Shown piece after piece: positions 43,287-57,900 of a DNA stretch of 64,000 bases. How positions within the stretch are numbered: position 1 is the stretch's first letter; each line of letters opens with the position of its first letter. A program made the translations under genes and the position numbers. The DNA is from Karalla daura. Lineage: Eukaryota; Chordata; Actinopteri; Chaetodontiformes; Leiognathidae. The notes under the pieces were generated by a model. It saw only the letters and a list, made by a program, of their open reading frames with translations, had not been told where the DNA came from and did not search any database. Where the stretch lies: assembly GCA_029224185.1 (NCBI GenBank), contig CM055188.1:25267497-25331496 (forward strand). The letters run 5' to 3'.

Positions 43287-45998
43287 TTTATTGTATGCAT
43301 TTTCTTTTCTTTTTTTCCCCCTCAGCGCTGTTAAAGACCAGGAAAAAAGTATTCCAAAGATATCCAAATGTCAGTGAACTGAAGAACACCTCCAAGTAGT
43401 ATGGAGCTGCGCTACAGTTCTGCCTGACAGGTTGCAATTTCTTTTTCTTTTTTTTTCTTTTTTTTTTGAAGAGAATAAAAAGACAAACACAAAACAGATC
43501 AGACAGTCAGGATCTGTGATTGAATGCTGAGAGGCAGGCAGTTGGCATCAAGATAAAATACACAAGTGTACTATTTACAGCATGTTTGCTTTGAACAGCA
43601 CCTTTAACCACTCCTATGTCAATACACACAATGGACACAACATTTAATACTGCCACTAGGGCTCTTAACAGTTTGGTCACAGTAGCATCACATCACCCCC
43701 TAGACTGGTTCTACTTGCAGTACATTGAACTATTGCAGAATATCACCTGCCCTACCAAAATCTCTCAGCCCTGTCACATTTCTGTTACCAAATTTGAACA
43801 TGTGAGTACACCAACAGTGTTTCTACCACTCTGTCACTTCACAAAGCATGGCGAGACTATGCTGGACCTACTCTGAACAGTTTCAGTTAGAATAAACCAA
43901 AATAAAACATAACGATGATATCATACAATAATGTCAGACACTTTCCCTTTAAAAAGTCTTTGGCAGAGGAAAATAAACCACAACATTTGAAAAATAAGAA
44001 AAAATACAGTTTGTAAAAAGACAGGAATGAGAAAGTTGCCACATATTTGGTCTGTGGATAGAAGAATGGCACAGAGGTGCAAAAAACAATAAATACCAGA
44101 GAGGTTAAGTTGGTACATGCTTAATCCACAGGACTGCACTGTACGATGTAATCGAACCATAGAAAGATATTGTTTATCATGCCAAGAATGCAAACAATGT
44201 TGCACCAATTGAAAACAACTCTGGCAAAGCATGCAGAGAACATAGCAAGTGTCGGCCAAAGCCTGAAGCCAATTACTATAAATGTCCTTTGACCCCCACA
44301 TAAACTGTTCTCAAGAATTGTGCTCCATTATCTCACAACAGATAGTGTAACATGGATGACTGTAACAAAAGGGAGCTGCTAACTTCCACCTAAACAGAAA
44401 AGTTATTTTAAAGGTCTTTACAGTTGGAATAGCTTAAAGTATCTGCAGATGTTCAACTTGTCATCCAAAAGACTGGCAGGGAAACCTGAGTATTTGACCT
44501 CTTTAGAGTCATCAGAAAAGCCATCAGCGAGCTCTTGGCCAAGAACACAATGACTGCAAAGCTTCAGTGGAAACCAACATTTTCAAACCAGGCCTCAGGT
44601 CACTGCCAGCACCCAGGAGTTGACCTAAATAATGTGAATGACGCCCTTATAATCCTTAATACTCCTTTCCCTCAAAACACGTTGGACTGGTTGAGTTTTG
44701 AAAGTGAGACAAGGATGTATGACTGCAATTCATAAGGACTAATATGCACTGCCATTAGAGTTTCTGAGTAAAAAGTAATGAAATCTCTTCCGGTGGTGTC
44801 TTTGAATGCCATTAATCGTATTCACTCTGTGGCAATGTAAGGCCATTCAAAGGGAAAATGAAAGCAAAATGTTTGTAAGGTGAGCTTTTAAAAGACAAAA
44901 TCTTAAGACTTCCTGTAATGTTCTCAGATTAAAATGACAATCATTAACAGAAATGCAGAAGGAAACTGCATCTTCAAATGCATTGCACTGGTCCTCTGGG
45001 GAGAAAACATAAATAAAATAGACAATAGATAGACAATAACTTGAACGGACAAGAACAATGTCAAAAACGAACTAAAAGTAACTTAACAAAATTATAATAC
45101 TGTAGATGGGAAAAGTGCACAGTTTCTTTTTTACTTTACATAATGTATCATACTAGCATATGATTTACATCTGTCTCTCAGTATTCTTCAACACATGCAC
45201 TCATTTGCTCACTCACTCATCATGTCACAAAGTATCTTACAAACCAGGAAAGGGTCTCTTCTCCACAAGCCCTTCAGTATGTTTGTCACAGTTTTACATT
45301 TAATTTCCCTTCCTGACCCCTCCTTATACACAGTAAACACCCTTACTGACCTCTACTGTAGCTTGTCAGTTAACTCTTTTTCTTTTAGTAATGGAACATA
45401 TACCAATTTTTTCACCTCATGCCACAGCACATAGTTTAAAGATTACCCATATAACTTTTAAATATGTCTATTTACATCTCCGATTAAGAAGAGATGGGTA
45501 AGCTGGATGCCACACAAATGGTCTGGATAGATATAAAGTGTAAGGGGTTAATGCAGCAAGATTCTTCAGAGGTAAGAGCTGTTAGGGCAACAGTAAAACC
45601 CACACCCTCACACAAGAGGTTACACCACGTTATGATAAGTAAGAGAATAACCCTGTTAGTGACACACCAAAAAGCAGATGCCATTTTTACTGTCTGTGAT
45701 GTAGCGTAGCATAGCATGGGTGGAGCTGAGCAATGGCAAGCAGAAACATGGTGGCGATGCAGAAAACAGGGTGTGTAGTGTCAGTAGAGTTAAAATGGTC
45801 CATCAGGGGTCTCCTATGACATATACACCCCAACCCACCCCCAAATAATGAGCAACAACCCCAGGATGTTGTCCATAAGCCTTGACCTACAGTATGAAGG
45901 TAGCAGACTGGAGATCAGTGTCTAGGGGCAACGTTGTCTATACAGAGAGAGGGACAGCGAGGATGCACAAATTGTGCCCGTGGATATAGAAGTGACCA
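43287..45998 (-). other. acap3: 3' UTR of acap3
   Basis: - strand AT-rich sequence without exon-like frames, from the acap3 stop at 45999-46001 to an AATAAA (complement of 43287-43292). The length of about 2.7 kb is plausible, but the end is inferred. Confidence 0.4.
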
Positions 45999-48900
45999 CT
46001 AGCATTCCTCTATTGTGAGGCAGATGAATTCCTGGATGCACTTCCTATACTGCTGCTCTGTGGGACTGCTGCTGTGGTATTGACCTGGTTGACCCAAAGG
46101 AGCCTCCGCTTCTCGCATTTCCTCGTTCATCCGAGCAAGACGCAATCTGAGAGAGAGACGGCGAAACAAGCGGTAGAGGAGTGACAGAGGGAAGGAGATG
46201 AGAGGAAGGGGAAAATATATGGAGGGGGGGATAACAGAGAATAAAAGAATTACAGACAGCAGTGAGATGTACAACATCAGCATCTGCTTCTATTATACAA
46301 ATACTATAAAATATTTGACTGCAACAAAAACAGAAAGTTAACAACTAAGCCTTCAGTTTGAAACAGATATCTATGAGATGTTAAGTGAAGGCTATTTGGT
46401 CAAAATGTCAGGTGTTAATACCAATTTCTGTTTTTTTCCAGGTGTTTGTAAAGACAAAACGTGGCATTAATCCGACAAAACACATTCTGTCCCAGCACCC
46501 TAGACTGAGGACAAATATTGGCAATACAATTTAGGGCAGCTTGATTATTGTATAGTCTAATTCATTAAACACACCTTAAATATGGATGGACCAAAAAAAA
46601 AAATTATGAACAGTGTAAAAACCTTGGAGATACTCACAGGGTGACAATGTCTGCGTTAGCAGCCTGGACAGCGATGCTTAACGGGTCGTGACCCTGCTCA
46701 TCCACCTCCGTCTGTGACGCCCCTCTCTTCAGGAACAGACACACCTGGCTGATTCGTGCACAAACATGAGGATCACATCTTAGTCATCACGTAAGATCTG
46801 ACTGATGAACTCAACTCAACTCAAGGGCTGCTGAAGCCATGCCAAACATGTCAGCACTTTGAAAAATGTGTGTTGTTTAGTTAGAAGTACATGCCATGGA
46901 TTTTCATTGGTTCATTCTACACCGTCTGAACCAATGTTCATACGGTGTGTTATTTTTTTAACAAGGTAAGAAAGTTCAAAGATCATACCTAGACGTGTTT
47001 GGCAGGAAACCGTATAAGTTCTGCTGAATCATTAGCTCATGTGAAGAGCGACATTTTTTTTTTGTCAGAAAGAAAACCACTCGTAACAGCTTCCTCCTAC
47101 TTAGCAGGTGTTTCTTACCCAGTGTGTCCCAGATAGGTGGCATGGTGCAGCGGGCCTCTCCCTCTCATGTCTCTCTGGTTCACATCTGCTCCGTTCTGTA
47201 GCAGGAGCTCACATGCAATCAGGGAGCCCTGACGCAGACACAGACAGACAGACAGAAAGAGTAGTTTATAGATACAGTTGCAGACACATAGACAGTAGTT
47301 TTTCAGTAGTTTCAGCTATGATTTAATGTTTTTTTTTTTTACCCCAATCACTGCCTGAATGAGTGGCGTCTTCCCCTCCTCCTCCTCACTGGCAGCGTGT
47401 ACGTCTGCACCGTGGGCCAGTGCCTCCACCATGAGGGGCAGGTTGTGCAAGCGTGAGGAGCGGTGGAGGAGAGCCCCAGGGTGGAGCTCCCTCGGATCTT
47501 CGGGGTCTGAGGACACTTCCTGTTCGATCTCCACCTCACCACTGGAAGATTCCTCCGACTCCTCTTCTGGAAGGAGACAGGTGACAGGAGGATGTCAAAA
47601 CTAGCAAATCATACACATGTGTTATTCTACACATCATTTAATATGATTAAATTGTCAATTGTCAAAAGCATAAAGCCTTATTTAAGGTTTCTACATTCTG
47701 TCTTTGGGCATTATTTGTGCTAGTCTACAACTACAACTGTTACAAAAATACATTTTTGACTTCAATTATATATGACGGCTTTCCGGCACACATACCCTCC
47801 TCTGTGACACTGTCCACCACTGATCCAAAAACCAGGATGTCTGTACTGCCGTCTGTGCTTCCTCCCAGGCCGCTGTCGCTGCTAAGACCTGCGGGGCCAA
47901 GCATCGCCAAGCCACGGACACGTTAATGATTACACGGCACCTACTGCTACTGTTCACACATGCACACACCCAGCACTGGTACACACATGCATGAAATATG
48001 ATGCACTACAGTTTGCCTGCATTTTGCTTAATGTTGCAAGTGGATTGGGGTTATGTGTAGTGACTGAGCAGTGGACTTACTGCGAGGACCAGAGCCTGTG
48101 TCAAAGTAGGAAAACAGTGAATCCAGCTCATCTGGACAGAAAAGAGAGTCCCTGCGAAACTTTGCTGCCGCCGCTGCCGATAAAGTCAAGGAGTGAAAAC
48201 AAGATTTAGGTCAGGGCTGCAGAGAGTGATGATTGTATCTGCTGATGTTTATGACTGAAGAGAAGTTTATTCTCCACACTCACCTGCAGACAGGTTTGCA
48301 GGTGAAGCACTGCCCGGCTCGTAGCGGTGGTACTTCCTGCGGGCCTTGTTGGGGACACGAATGGAGCTATTGTGTCGATGGCACTTCTTCACCGTCCAGG
48401 GCCGGGCCTTCCTCTCACCCTCCACCAATGCCTCACTTCCACTCATCTTCTTCAAGAAGCGTTTCTCCACGTATTTAGACTTGATCCAGGCCTCTTTCTC
48501 CTGTCTGGAGGTAAATAACAACAAACTGACAATGTACAACTACATATGGGTGACGACTTAAGACATGTTCAGACCGAAGATGATTGAAGACTGTTTTGTT
48601 CAGAGGAATGACTTAGATAACTACTCAGCTGACTGACAGACAAGAAGTAATTTAAAAGGTTTGCAGCAATTTATTTGGCACTGGTTTGAGCACTTTCATA
48701 AAATAAGATGGCAGACAATGAGAGGTTACAGGCAAGTCAGCGATGACACATTCAGTACTTATACTGTCTTCAAAGACATCTCTAAACACTGTTCTTTCAG
48801 TTTGCCAAAACCTCCTTCTGAACTAAAAAACACTGACCTTGAACTGGTCGGTCCAGGTTTTTTTGCTCCCAGCTCCTCGCACGCTCCCTCATAAATCTGG

Positions 48901-51900
48901 TTGATAATAGTGTTGCCCAATTCACACATCAGCTAAAAATAAGGATGAGAAAGATGGAAATCAGAGAGGGAAACAATGAGTTGCTCAGGTCAATTAGTCA
49001 CACTTGTGTAACTCTGGTAGGAGAGAAACAGTCAGTTAATATGATGCATGCAAATACACACCTTGAGTAATTCTGGCTCCCACGAGTCTAATGTCAGTGA
49101 ACGGACTTTGGAGCAATGCACACCCAGACTCCTGAAAGAAACACCCAGAAAACCAGGATCAGACAAACAAAATTAATTACACTTTTGTTTTGATTTTATT
49201 TGTCCTGCCTGAGGCTGCTTCGCCACACCTAGTTAATCAGCCTTGCCTTAATTTTTTTTACCTGTGGATCCCTGAGCACTCGATGCAGAGCAGCACTCCC
49301 AGGTTGATGGAGGCCCAGCAGGGAGCCGCCTGACTGCAGTCACAGCACAGCTCGTTCCCCGGCAGGCTCTGCACCCTCTGGAGGAGGCTTTCCCCACCTC
49401 CACGCACACCCCTCTCTGCCCTCTCGCCTCTCTCTCTGGGCTCGCTGGCAGAGTCGATGCTGCTGGTGGAGGGCGAGGCCGTCCGGTCCAAACGCTGCAC
49501 AGACGAGCAGAGTGGTCAGAGGCTGTGAGACCTGCTACTGCGTGATTATTGCTGTGTGTGTTTTGAAGTGCATGTTCATACCTCAATGTAATAGTTGTCT
49601 GTGATGTCTTTATAAGCGGAGGCGATGCTCGCCTGGACGGCCTGGATCCAGGCCTGTCGCAGCTTCTCACACTCAGCCTGCAGCATGCAGCTCCTGATGG
49701 TTTGAAGACACAGTTGTGTTTGGAGATCAGATCCAGTATTTGGTATCAGGGCTGGTTTTCACACAATTCTCATAATTTCATGGCACTTTTACAGTCATGT
49801 CATTACTCTGTAGCTTCTGGATCAGAGGATTCTCGACAAGGCGAACTTCCTCAGGAACAGGAAGTCCCTGAGCCTTATGGACCCACATAGATATTTCTGT
49901 GCAGATATCTGTTTGTGTGATTCTGTGATTGTTAACCTTTGACAACAGTCATTTCTTTTTTCTGTTTTGCACTTGATTTAAAGGCTTATTACGGTAGTTA
50001 GATTTGCATGTGTTGCATGACCTTTTCAAGTGATGCAGCCAAGAATCTGATCTTTCTTAATTTGCTTTAATAGCTGTTTGATGGTTAAAGCCTTAAAGCT
50101 AAATGTCACAGGTTTGAACTTTACATTAAAGACACCGCTGCTGTAATCATTGAGCCAGCCCATTCTGGTGTGCAGCTTTGGTTAGATGGACTACATAATT
50201 TGATACTTAAGATCTATTCCTATGTTCAGTAGTTGTGTTTTACTTAAGCCTCAAAATGTTATCATAAATACAACACAATATTTCGTAAAAATCACATTTG
50301 TGTCAGAATTAGAAAATTTTAGAAAATAAAATACTGTGGATTGACCCATTTCCAGCTATGTTTCCTGACAAACAAACGTGTCTAGTCTGTACAGATCTGG
50401 ACTTTTTCCACTTTGGAGTCATTTGGAAACTTATCTTTTAAGGACAAACACGCACACGCACACACACTTACTTTGTGGGCGAGACTACCTCAAAGCAGAA
50501 CCTTCGCTCATTATCTTCACATGGTTTCACAGAGCACAACCTCAGATCCTCGACCACCACCGTCAAAGAATCCTGTCAAAGATAGAGATGAATATCACGT
50601 AAGAAACACAAAACAACTGAGCTCCTTGTGACTGGGAGAGAGGGACAAGTCTCCACCTGTCTTCTGCATTCTTCCTCCAGTTATAAATGCGCAGTGAATA
50701 TATAGGGCAAATCACCTGAAATAAAGCTCTATAATTGTATTTGCTTGAAGATTAAATGTTGAAAGATGGAAATTAAAATGTACCTTGAGTTTCTTTTGGT
50801 AGACCAGCTGGCTGTTCTGTATTGAAAACCAACGCCTTGACAAAAGGAGAAGACATTACATCATTTTCAGTGAGAGACACAGTCAATCAATTGTTCACAT
50901 GTTCAAATTAGACATAGAAGGAAGAGGCACTGGTGGTGACAAAGGATTCATAGATGGTTGCATTTCCAGTGGAATCAAGCCTGAAAAGTACCTTGCGTCA
51001 TCATTTTCCCTTGCTTGGCTACTTATGTCTTAACATCTGATAACATCTAATCTGATGATCTATCCTGTCTGTCCTCTGCCTCCTTGCTTCTGTTTTTACC
51101 TGTTCCAGGTCTTGAATGCATTGCTGGCCCTCTTGAAGAGGTAGCCCTCCATGACCACACCGTTTGGTGCATCCACATTGAATTCCAACTTGGGGTCATC
51201 ATAAGAAAAGTCCTGTGGGAAGAACACATACATTTAAGTTAAAACGACTTCCTCTCCTTTGTTCCGCATGGACAGCATTTTTATGTGGTGTGACAAAAGG
51301 CAAATGTGTTTATGGCTATTTGTTTTTGTTTTTGTGCTGTCACATACTCTGGAAACAGTATTATCACCAACGGGAAGAGGAAGCTTACAATTTTATGAAC
51401 CATAGCCAACTCATGGTGGCTGGTTGTTAGTTATCCTGTTAAAGCAAAATGTCATTGTTCTCCCTGTTCACAGTGGCCATAAAAACATGAAAATAAACTG
51501 CCAGCATGAGGGTTGTATCAACATTTCCTAAATTCTGTTCAGTTCAGATGAAACTCTTTCAGATTCTGAGAACTTTATTTATACCTGTGGGTCAACTAAA
51601 GTTAAACTACGAGTGGGACGAGCGGGGATCAGGGGACAACACAGAGCAGCAATTGCATGAACTATCAACATGGACATGTGGCAGTTTCTCTGCAGAGAAA
51701 CAGAGAAGATGAAAATCTCAAAATGTCAAAGCTATACTTTTCTTTACCTCCTAAGAAGTTGGAGTTCTTGAGAACTGCAGTAAGATACTATCTGCTCAGT
51801 GAGGTGAAAGACACAAAGGACACATCTAAATGAGCTGATGCTGAGGTAAGATTTCACTATTGTCAAAAGTGGCTTTCGGTCTGAAACAAGGCACTAAGCA

Positions 51901-54900
51901 CACACACTCGCACACAACCAGACACTGTCTCTTCCCTTCAAAAGTCCTTTGAAATCATTTAATAATTCCTTGTGTTCACCTCAGAGAACACAGGCCGTAT
52001 AATTTCACATCGGTGTCGTCATTTTCTTTTTTGACTCTTTTTCGACAATGTAAGAAACATTCAGGTCTTTCTGCTGATTACTCCACTACTTTGACACATC
52101 TGACTGACTTCCATTGCTCATCTTGGCTTCTTTGCGTGGCTCAATACCGGAGGCTGAGGAAAGTTCAGAAAGCATATAAAAAGTCATATAAAAAGTAATT
52201 TTTTACAATATTTATATTCTTTGGCTTTTAACTTAGTATGAGTTTTGAGTCTGTCTTTTATTCCGCTGGTTTAATGATTGCTCTGTTGTTTATATGTCCT
52301 TGATTGTTTGTCACCTGCTATTCAAAATGTTTGATTTAACTGTTTTCTCTCTTTTCTGGGTTTGTGTGACACTCAGGACTCATGACTCCCTGCTGGCTTC
52401 TCCTCCAAACAAATAACTACACACACTTCTTATCAATGTCAAAAAATACAAGATAAAATGCGGGAAAAAAACAAACAAACAAACAAACATGCCAATTTCC
52501 AGGTTTCAAAAAGCAATGCAAGATATAATCTGCGATGACCTACTTCCTCTTAGCAACTAGACAGCATTATGCAATCTCACGCCAGTCCCAAACTGCAACC
52601 ATAGATTCATGTTTTATAGATCTGAGACTTTGCACTCAGTCTAACTTAATGATCAGTGTATGAACTCATCAGTGCATCATCAACTTTCTTATTAAGGTCA
52701 GTCAATCTGACTCTTAGTCTCGGCTAGGACAGAAGAGAAAAAAAGAGGCCAAGAAACAAATGTAACCACTCACCAATGTGCACTCCAGCCTGCCAAATAT
52801 CTTCATCTTAACCACACTGGAATCCAACAGCATCTCTCACACTCAGTTAACAATAGATTAAAACGTAAGATGACAAATAAATAAACTCCTCAGAGTGCAA
52901 ACAGCATCTCTACTCAGCATCCGGCAGGGTATCAATGAGGAGCAGCCGCAGGACACGCGTATCAGCACACGACTCCAGATGAAAGACAACTGCAGCGTGC
53001 TCGTAGCGTTCCTCCACTCAGTCCCACCTGCCGCGTGGAAGTGGCGCGAGCCCACATTAGCATACAGCTGTCACGGTGTCCTCGCACACCCCTCCCTGAC
53101 CCCACATCAAAGGCCCAGTTTGGTTTTGGAGGCCGCCCCGTGCCTCCACGATTTTAAAGCCACCCACACCCCCCCCCCACACACCTCCCAAGGCAGCCCT
53201 GAGGCCGGGGGGCTCCATCCCCTCTGCTGAGGGAGTCAGCTCTCCATCTGTCCGCAGCTCTGCACTCTATTCCTGTTAAATCAGGCTGACATTATTGCTC
53301 CCCAAGCGCCTGCCCCAGGCCCCGTCTTCCCACCTTAAATCAGCCTGGACCATGGAGCAATGCAGCACACAAGTGTCCCCCGGAAAACGCACAAAATAGA
53401 ACCACAAAGTAGATTTATAGGCCTGCTGCAGAACTCGGCATACATGATACAATACATGTTAGCAGAACTTGTTTTGCATTATCAGTCTTGTGGAGTAAAA
53501 TAATGTATGTAACAAAGTTACGTGTTTGTTTAGTTGAATTTATCTCTGTATGTATGGGATCCCTCTCCATTTTCAAGAAGCCCTCAAGGAACATACTTCT
53601 CGCATCTCTTTTGTAGAAGAAATAGAAATGATCACGATTTGAAAGCTTAAAATTAATAGAAAATATATTCTGTTGTTGGGATTGCAACACTTTACCGTGG
53701 GGCATTTTAAAAGACGAATTCAGAAAACAAATTTTTAGTTCAACATCATAAAAAGAAACTCATCACAATGAGGAAATTATTTCAGACTTTTAAAAATGAA
53801 TGCCGTTATAACTGTGTTTCTGGCTTGTGACCAAACCCTCAAACCCTGTGTATTCATCCAACACAGTGTGTGTGTGTGCGTGTGTGTTTTGGGTGGGAGC
53901 ATCAATGAGACAGATAGGAGCAGGTGGTTGTCTTGCATGTGAGCATATGAGGAAAGAGTCAGAAAAATAGTAGATCAACACACCCAGCACGCACACACAC
54001 ACACAGACGCGCTCACACATACACGCATGCATGCATGCACGCACACACACACACGCACACACATACACGCATGCATGCATGCACGCACACACACACACAG
54101 ACAACACAACAACTTTTTGGCTATTGCATCCTGTCATGCTGCCAGACCAAACCAGTTGTGGAACCAGTTTCACATCTTCAATAACTTTGCACAAAACGAT
54201 GACCTGGTGATGTTACTGTCTCTTTTCCAGTAAAGGTTTTTTGTTTCGCCACCACAGTTGTGAAGTGAAACATAATGAATAATTAAGAGGCATGACAGTT
54301 ATCTGACTGAATATAGAGATTACACTGCAGGTTATGTATCTGTAATCTGCACTGAAATACATTTCAAAAGTAACCCTTCGTACACGGACAATGATGATAA
54401 CCCAATTTTAACTGTAAGATTTTTCCTACTAGTCTACTTTTACGATAAACTGTGTTTGGGGTTCAGTACCCTTCCACATAATTCCTAACTTAATGTCCTG
54501 CCCTGAAACTGTGAAGTACAGTCATTTAGAAATGTTTTGTAAGACCGGTGTTGTTGTTTACGGTGAGTAATGTTCTGATCTAATTTGACGTTGACACAAC
54601 ACGACTCTCAACTCTCACAAAATGAAGTCACGAATCATCACATGTCATCTCATTACATATAATTAGTGGTTGCTGCAGTTTTGGAAAACAGCCATGTTTT
54701 CATAGTTTCTTTACCATTTTTTTTTACTTAATTATATTGTCAGCAGAATCAACATAGAAATGTAGGTCTCATAACAAAAAGCTGCATCAAAGATAATAGG
54801 TCTGTAAACAAATGCACCTATCAGAGTAGTTCAGCATTGTAATCAGTTACTGGGAATTAATAAAACCGCTGTCCCTGAAACAAACTGATAACACTATCTG

Positions 54901-57900
54901 CCTCATGTAGGACACTAATGTAAAATACCCCTCTCCAGCTTCTTCTTACATTCCTCTTGCAGCACTTCTCTCTGGTTTGATTCTTTATTTGTTTAGCGCT
55001 CTCTAACTTAAAAATCTGCACAGCCAAAGGCTTTAACAATGGGGGAGGAGAGCTGAGGTAACGACCCTCCAGGGAGCTACAATGAAGTCCTGCAGACATA
55101 AAAGACTGCTGCAAGAGAAAAGACAGAGGAGACTGAGGGACTGTGGGATCTGTGGCCTTACAGAGTGGAATAGAAAGAGTGGGGGAGCAGAGACGATCAC
55201 AGATTTTAAGCAATTAGAAGAGTATCATGTGCACGTCCATAGTGTGAATGTTTCATAGGCTTAGAGCTGCTATTGCTATATAGATTGATCCACACTTCTG
55301 TGGAAAGCTTCAGCTACATTACCACATTAACAAACTACACCTATGCATTCGGCATCCAATGCAGTGGAAATATCCCAGAATGCACCAAGGCACGATTGAA
55401 CAATGTTGCTTAATTTGCATCATGGTTGACATCAATCGGCCAAATAGTTGTGGAGATATGAGCACAAATGTGAAAAATCGAATCAGTTCTTGCCCTGAGT
55501 GATGACGCTGTGTGCTAAAAATATTATTCTTCTTTACTTGCTCCATTACGAGGTATCGCAGCCGCCTGCAACTCAAACTCCTGGCTTCATTTGCGTCCTT
55601 CACAAACTAATGGGTGACATCACAGGGTGTTGGGGCTTGGTGTTAACACCAAGAACTTTGGCAGAACTTTTTTTTTCTTTTGTGGTGTTTGACACCTATT
55701 GTGTGATTCGTCTGAAAAGTGGGCGTTGTCAACAAGGAAAAGCAAAATGTCATTTCGAAAAGCTCTGGTGCAAATGTCAATACTGATCGTTATACCTGTC
55801 GATCAGATACTTAGAGTATGCTTAGAGCCTGTGACATATACTGCAGTGGGACTTCCCAGGACTTCCTGCGCTTAAGTTACTTACCTAATATTTAAATGTT
55901 CTGACAAGAATTAGCTTTGTTCTTGTTCTTGCCACCTTAAGACAACAAAGTAATTCCTCTCTTCTTGCAGACTTTGTATGGGCCTTTAGTTAAATGTGAA
56001 GAGATGTAAGATGAGGCTAACCACTCAGCACAGTTCATTTGTCCTCTATTGTAATTGAAGTCTGGATCTGGAGCTCTGTTGTCTCGAAGCATGGTTCCTG
56101 GTTTTAACTCTGGTCTAGAACAATGGTCTTTTTTATGGCAAATACAATTTATCCTCCATAGTTGTAGCTGCTGTGGAAACGTAAATGGTTTTAGCAAACA
56201 TGGCATGGCAGAGGAGTCGTTTGCGCTGACTGGGATCAGCACTGACAGTCAGACAGCTGTATCACTCTGGGGACGATTGTTCTGCCTTCTCATTCACTCT
56301 GTGATTTATCATTCACTTGTGAAAGACAGTGTGATTCCTCCTTCACCTCATTCAGATTAATCCAGGGCTGTGCTCTCATCCATCCTGATATGAATGCTTG
56401 ATAACCAGCAGCTGCTGTTACTGCACCGTCCCCAGTTGTGTGTGTTCCCCCATCTACATCAGCCACAGCATGAGAGTCTGTGTTGAAGGTGACGTGGAAT
56501 GAAAAGCCCTTTTCACCTCAGCTTTATTGGATAGTGATGGACTTTTTCTGGACTAAGTCTCATGGGTAGATGCGTAGAAAAGAGAAGGGATGATCAAGCA
56601 ATTGATTTTCAATCAATTGAAAAGATAACCCTCAAACAACCATCTGCTGCAAAATCATACACTGCCGTGTATGAAACTTCCTTTGAACTCCAAACCACAG
56701 CAAACACAGCACCAAAATGCTGCCAGCAAAATGCTGTATGGATAGGTGCTCTAACAATTTCATTGTGTATGGCCATTATTCAGTGACAATTAAGATCATC
56801 ATTTTGTATCAATTCTCTCTTAATTTTATTGTTTTGATTTGAAATTCCACAGGAAATGCTCTCTGTGAGCTACATTTGCATAGACTCCGCCCCATTCCCT
56901 GTTCAAATTCTGCCTATGATCTTTGGAACCTAATTTGCATAGACTCCGCCCCTTCCCTGTTCAAATTCTGCCTATGATCTTTGGAACATAATTTGAATAG
57001 ACTCCGCCCACTCCAAGGAAAACAAGTCTGCCCACAAGACTCCGCCCACTGCCCTTGATGTCAGTATGTCCAGATAATGTATATGGGGGTGAAATCCCAG
57101 CCTAAAGTAATTTCAGTTTTCAGAACTGTTAGTATAGCGTATAGCGTTACATATATTGTTCACATTCAGATTAAGAAAACTAAGAATAATGTCGAAATTA
57201 GTGAAGGTCAACAGCATGAATCAGGCTCTGCCAAAGGTTTCAGTAGAGGCTGTTCTTCCGTTTATCCGAAGGGCTTTGGACAGCCTTGCACAGGTTCAGT
57301 GGGAAAACCTGCAGCAGGGCCACCTTGACCAGGCAACAGAGAAAGTTATAACGGACATGTGCCTGGATTTAATCACAATGTTGACGGAGTACGTCTACAA
57401 GGTGGTTAAGCAAGAAGTCCAGGAGAGCCAGGAGAGTCCTCCGCACTCACACTCTGGATCCCCTGGATCAAAGAAGAGCATCGGGGTATCTGAAGGTCAG
57501 GTCCAACAGTGTCTGGACTGTGTCATTCCACGCACTTTCGTGGAGGCGACTGGTGTTCAGGAGGACATCAGCTGCAGCACAGACAGAGTAACGGAGCTCC
57601 TGTCAAAGGAGGTGACCAAGAGGGTTAACTCTGTGCTCTCAAAGAGTGAGAGCAGCGAGGGCAGCTCGAGCGACACAACTTCTGTCAGTAGGCTGAAGAA
57701 CATGGTGAAGCAGGTGGGAAGAATACTGCAGAAGTGCTCGCAGGGGCTGCAACACAAAAGGGGAAAACGGACCGCAGGGGAGTCTAGCAAAGACAAACCA
57801 ACGCCTCCAGTGGACAATACGTCAGTCATAGATTTACACTCTTTTGACGTCTTCATAAACAGAACCACTGAGGCTGTCAAGGAGATCCTGGAGGAGCATG

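Noticed and set aside
53995..54101. Regular repeat suggesting a CRISPR-like array
   Set aside because: Simple CA/GCATGC microsatellite without unique spacers, in a vertebrate genome.
55319..55603. 94-codon - strand frame
   Set aside because: No domain, no splice context, and a composition typical of interspersed repeat sequence.
57156..57188. Upstream extension of the nested ORF
   Set aside because: The extra 11 codons begin at TTG, not ATG; the first in-frame ATG is at 57189.
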